Assembly (NCBI GenBank): GCA_947624405.1
Contig: CANQKB010000002.1
Span: 1 to 38,630 of the forward strand
Reading direction: 5' to 3'
Length of the DNA stretch: 38,630 nt
Source: an uncultured Clostridia bacterium
GTDB taxonomy: Bacteria; Bacillota; Clostridia; TANB77; CAG-508
The position numbers and the translations under genes are program-made. How positions within the stretch are numbered: the first letter of the stretch is position 1; each line of letters starts with the position of its first letter. The notes under the pieces were generated by a model that made no database searches, was not told the origin of the DNA, and saw only the letters and a list, made by a program, of their open reading frames with translations. Shown here piece after piece: positions 36,118-38,630 of this stretch.

Positions 36118-36240
36118 TAAATATCACACTCTTCTCTTTAATATTTTCGTGATTTAACTATATCATATTTTTAAAAACTGTTCAATGATTTTTTTATGAA
36201 TTTTAAAAATTTTCTTGTAACCGTTCAGCGAATTTTAGAA

Positions 36241-36386
36241 AAAGCCTGAAAATAGTTGTTTTGAAATGAACGCGTAAGCGACCAAACGAGCGAAGCGAGT
36301 GCGAATTGGAGCAATCGACATACTAATATTTTAGATTGGAGATTGCGACACCAAGTGAATGCAAAAACAACTATTTTACAGGCTTT
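36241..36386. mobile_element. 146-bp element with about 24-bp terminal inverted repeats (MITE-like)
   Basis: The left end AAAGCCTGAAAATAGTTG and the right end CAACTATTTTACAGGCTTT are inverted repeats of about 24 bases, with one extra T in the right arm. The interior is richer in G+C (GAGCGAAGCGAGTGCG) and has no coding capacity. No clear target-site duplication is seen. It fills most of the 320-base gap 36118-36437. Confidence 0.6.
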
Positions 36387-36437
36387 GCAATTTATTTATA
36401 TAAAAAATTACTGAATTGTTATATTTTCTCACCTCAA

Positions 36438-36794
36438 CTATTGTAAACTCCATATCAAATTAGTTTTACTTTGTATTGAACGTTGTATTTTGTTTATTTC
36501 TGTATTTGACTGTGATACGATATTTGATAACTTTCTTATAATACTATCTATTTTATTAATGCTTTCCTCTATTTTTTGATACCTCTTTCTTGCTGCATTA
36601 CTGCTATATCCACTTTTATATATTGTATAGGCTTCTTGCATAGTTTTCTTTGCTGATGATAGTTGATCAGAAACAGCTAATATATCTGTATTCATATTCC
36701 TGTAACTTGCTTCTTTGGCACTTAATTTATTAATTTCAGCTTTCAAATTATTTATGCGTTCTATATTAATTTGCTTATCTCTATTAACATCCAT
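36438..36794 (-). CDS. Coiled-coil T7SS accessory protein, partner of the second effector
   Basis: A 118-residue helical protein (INNLKAEINKLSAKEASYRN, then ESINKIDSIIRKLSNIVSQS) much like the coiled-coil protein at 25881-26279 in size and composition, including the late [QS]-x-x-x-[IL]-WSL motif (TNLIWSLQ here; SSIWSLRN there). It is 27 bases downstream of the second effector. It is probably a DUF5082-type helper, with the same caution about family name. Confidence 0.65.
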   Translation of the reverse strand: MDVNRDKQINIERINNLKAEINKLSAKEASYRNMNTDILAVSDQLSSAKKTMQEAYTIYKSGYSSNAARKRYQKIEESINKIDSIIRKLSNIVSQSNTEINKIQRSIQSKTNLIWSLQ

Positions 36795-36821
36795 ATTTTC
36801 AATCCTTTCTATATTTTATAA

Positions 36822-38360
36822 TTATGCATTTTTATCTTCTTCTTTCTTTGTATATTGTAACTTTACCCAGCCTTTACTAAATCTTCCCCAATCACCTTGT
36901 TCTTCAACAATGTCAATCTCGCTTCCTTCTACAAGAGAATCCTTTATTTTACTATTTATATCTGGTTCTTCTCTAACATTAACTCCATCTCCATCTTTTG
37001 TTGATACCTTAGCTTTATATAAAACATCTTCATTCTTAAGTTTATCTAAATTTAAATCTTTGAGAACTGGATTATCTGGGCGAGTATATGCCACATAACT
37101 ATCACCGTTCATATATTCGTTATAATCATTCTCGTCAACTGGTCCTTTATTAGGTGCATTTCCTTTACTTGATACAACTCCACTTTTTTGATCATATATA
37201 ACGCCTTCTGATACATATACAACTGTATGTCCATCTTGTCCAGATCCTGAGCAAATTAAAACATCTCCAGAACTTATTTGTGATTTATCTATCTGTTGCC
37301 AATTATTATCTTCTAACATTTTAATTAGACCTTTTTCACCCATTATATTATTTATATCATATTTATCTATTTCATATGCAGGTATAGCTCCGGATTCATA
37401 TAAATACATATCTACATATGTAACACAACATACATCATAATCACCATCTTGAGCTTCCTCTATTTTACTAGGTAACTTCCAGCCTCTTTCCGCTGTTGGA
37501 TAATGTGCATCTCTTTTTAACAATCCATTCATTATTCCTTGGCAAATTGCTAAATTTACGTCTTCATCATTCATCCCTTCATAATGATATTGTTTATAAA
37601 TATTTTGTGCTTCTTTTAGTCTTGGCTTATAAGTTTCTTTTGCATCATCATAGCCTGGATTTGAATATGAATATAATATCGCAGCAGTTGCTTCTTCAAG
37701 ATTTTTAGCTGAATAAAACCCTTCTCTACTCCCAAGAGAAGAATATGGTAATCTATCATATTTTTTACTTTGGTCGGTAAAAGCAGGATTCTTTTGTTCC
37801 ATAAATTTAGTAGCTTCACCTTCACCGCTTATTTCTGCTAATAGAAAATCAACCTGTACATCTATATCATCTACATCTTTTCCTTTAAATTTTGCATATT
37901 TTTTTAGTGCATCACTCTTGCTTTTATTTACTTTATTATTTGCCGCCTCATAAAAAATATTGCCCATAATTGCTGCTACTTGTACATCCGTTAGTCCACT
38001 CCCCTTAAGTGCTGTCCACATCTTTTTTTTAGCAGTGTTTATTTTAATTCCATTTTGCACATCTTTAACAAAATTTTTCATTCCTTGTAAAATTTTCGCA
38101 TTTAACTCTGCTAACATTTCCTTATTTTTTCTTTCTGTTTCCTCTATTTTTTTTACTTGATTATCGTTTTGTTTTACAAGATTATTCACATCATTTATAA
38201 CACTTTCTATTAATGAAGGAATACTTTTGACTTCACCTCCATACATAAAGTCACTTGGCACTTTTATTGCACTTACTTTAGTCTTTGCAGATTTTAATTC
38301 TGTTATACTCCTCTTCATTTGATTTGTCGATGATGCTATTTTACTTGTATCTACTTTCAT
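36822..38360 (-). CDS. T7SS-linked cell-wall hydrolase-like effector (lysozyme-like, NlpC/CHAP-like, SH3)
   Basis: A 512-residue protein. The N-terminal about 90 residues are helical with AIKVPSDF, like the KLPSDF region of the first effector. About residues 110-200 match phage tail lysozyme domains (MWTALKGSGLTDVQVAAIMGN, VQVDFLLAEISG). The next domain has a Cys in DYDVCCVTYVDM and a His in GQDGHTVVYVSEG, typical of an NlpC/P60- or CHAP-type amidase. The C-terminus is a bacterial SH3 domain (VNVREEPDINSKI). There is no signal peptide, so export by the T7SS is likely. The start at 38360 follows GGAAGG; an in-frame ATG 13 codons earlier lacks one. The usual GxAQW part of the lysozyme domain is not evident. 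Confidence 0.8.
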   Translation of the reverse strand: MKVDTSKIASSTNQMKRSITELKSAKTKVSAIKVPSDFMYGGEVKSIPSLIESVINDVNNLVKQNDNQVKKIEETERKNKEMLAELNAKILQGMKNFVKDVQNGIKINTAKKKMWTALKGSGLTDVQVAAIMGNIFYEAANNKVNKSKSDALKKYAKFKGKDVDDIDVQVDFLLAEISGEGEATKFMEQKNPAFTDQSKKYDRLPYSSLGSREGFYSAKNLEEATAAILYSYSNPGYDDAKETYKPRLKEAQNIYKQYHYEGMNDEDVNLAICQGIMNGLLKRDAHYPTAERGWKLPSKIEEAQDGDYDVCCVTYVDMYLYESGAIPAYEIDKYDINNIMGEKGLIKMLEDNNWQQIDKSQISSGDVLICSGSGQDGHTVVYVSEGVIYDQKSGVVSSKGNAPNKGPVDENDYNEYMNGDSYVAYTRPDNPVLKDLNLDKLKNEDVLYKAKVSTKDGDGVNVREEPDINSKIKDSLVEGSEIDIVEEQGDWGRFSKGWVKLQYTKKEEDKNA

Positions 38361-38415
38361 AAATTTTCCTTCCCATATTTTACTAAAATATTTTTCCAAT
38401 TATTATTATAATATA

Positions 38416-38444
38416 GTTATACTATATCTTTCATTTTTTAGCAA
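38416..38444 (-). promoter_or_regulatory. Possible promoter of the second effector operon
   Basis: On the minus strand TTGCTA (38439-38444), a 17-base spacer and TATAAC (38416-38421), about 55 bases before the start codon at 38360. Confidence 0.55.
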
Positions 38445-38484
38445 TAGATTTTTATTCTCAAAATAAAATTTTTAAAGGCTACAA

Positions 38485-38630
38485 GTTACTATTCACACCA
38501 TAACTAGCTAAGCGTGGAGGAATGTTTTAAAAATCGAAGTGAGTTCGACCTACGCATTTTTTTGCTTGCACATTTTCAAATTCGTATTTATCATTTAACA
38601 GCCCAAAATAACTTAAACGCCTTGGAGAAC
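38485..38630 (+). repeat. 211-bp interspersed repeat, copy 4 (cut by the window end)
   Basis: Starts GTTACTATTCACACC, then follows copy 1 through AACGCCTTGGAGAAC, where the window ends. Confidence 0.88.

Noticed and set aside
223..38160. Many plus-strand open frames opposite minus-strand genes
   Set aside because: They are rich in Leu, Ser, Phe and His, lack ribosome binding sites and lie fully opposite recognised genes, so they are shadows.
1..38630. CRISPR arrays, tRNA or rRNA genes
   Set aside because: No regularly spaced short direct repeats, no cloverleaf-type sequences and no rRNA-like stretches were noticed. The interspersed repeats are far apart and about 211 bases long.

Overview
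The window is AT-rich DNA (roughly 27-30 % G+C by eye) from a Gram-positive, Clostridia-like bacterium. This rests on the radC-mreB-mreC-mreD-mrdA order, gdpP-rplI-dnaB-tilS-ftsH, a Spo0E-like protein, MecA, paired YfmF/YfmH M16 proteins and a Firmicutes-type (T7SSb) type VII secretion locus with EssC, a YukD/EsaB-like protein and WXG100 proteins. I cannot name a species.

Layout. 1-4860 (minus): PBP2 (cut by the window edge), MreD, MreC, MreB, RadC and a DUF4321 membrane protein. 5100-5750 (plus): MecA. 5784-17432 (minus): Spo0E-like protein, YfmH/YfmF, rpsU, prs, ftsH, tilS, dnaB, rplI, gdpP. 17607-27419 (minus): type VII secretion operon with a tandem WXG100 protein, DUF4176, a coiled-coil protein, a ~1030-residue effector with a HELEH metalloprotease motif, a putative immunity protein, EssC in two frames, and a YukD-like protein. 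27534-33274: polysaccharide deacetylase, radical SAM protein, LemA and HtpX (plus), a DUF4160 pair, TatD, AcpS. 33343-38360 (minus): an unknown membrane-anchored protein, a WG-repeat protein, a coiled-coil protein and a cell-wall-hydrolase-like effector whose N-terminus resembles that of the first effector. A ~211-bp interspersed repeat occurs four times (one cut by the window end) plus two fragments, and a separate 146-bp inverted-repeat element lies at 36241-36386.

Main observation. Seven genes (mrdA, radC, yfmF, tilS, dnaB, the T7SS effector and a DUF4160 gene) are each interrupted by what looks like one extra C. In all seven the extra C sits directly before a glycine codon GGA or GGT and so creates an in-phase CGG codon. 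Skipping that C restores the protein. By manual scan these seven are the only in-phase CGG codons in the recognised genes, while roughly forty other CGG trinucleotides in genes fall across codon boundaries. CGG is therefore never seen acting as arginine here. This suggests that CGG is unassigned in this organism and is passed by a +1 frameshift (C skipped, GGN read as Gly), so genes that look broken may be intact. A sequence-specific base-calling artefact is the main competing explanation.

Two further frame breaks, in ftsH and essC, are different: they look like small deletions and have no CGG.
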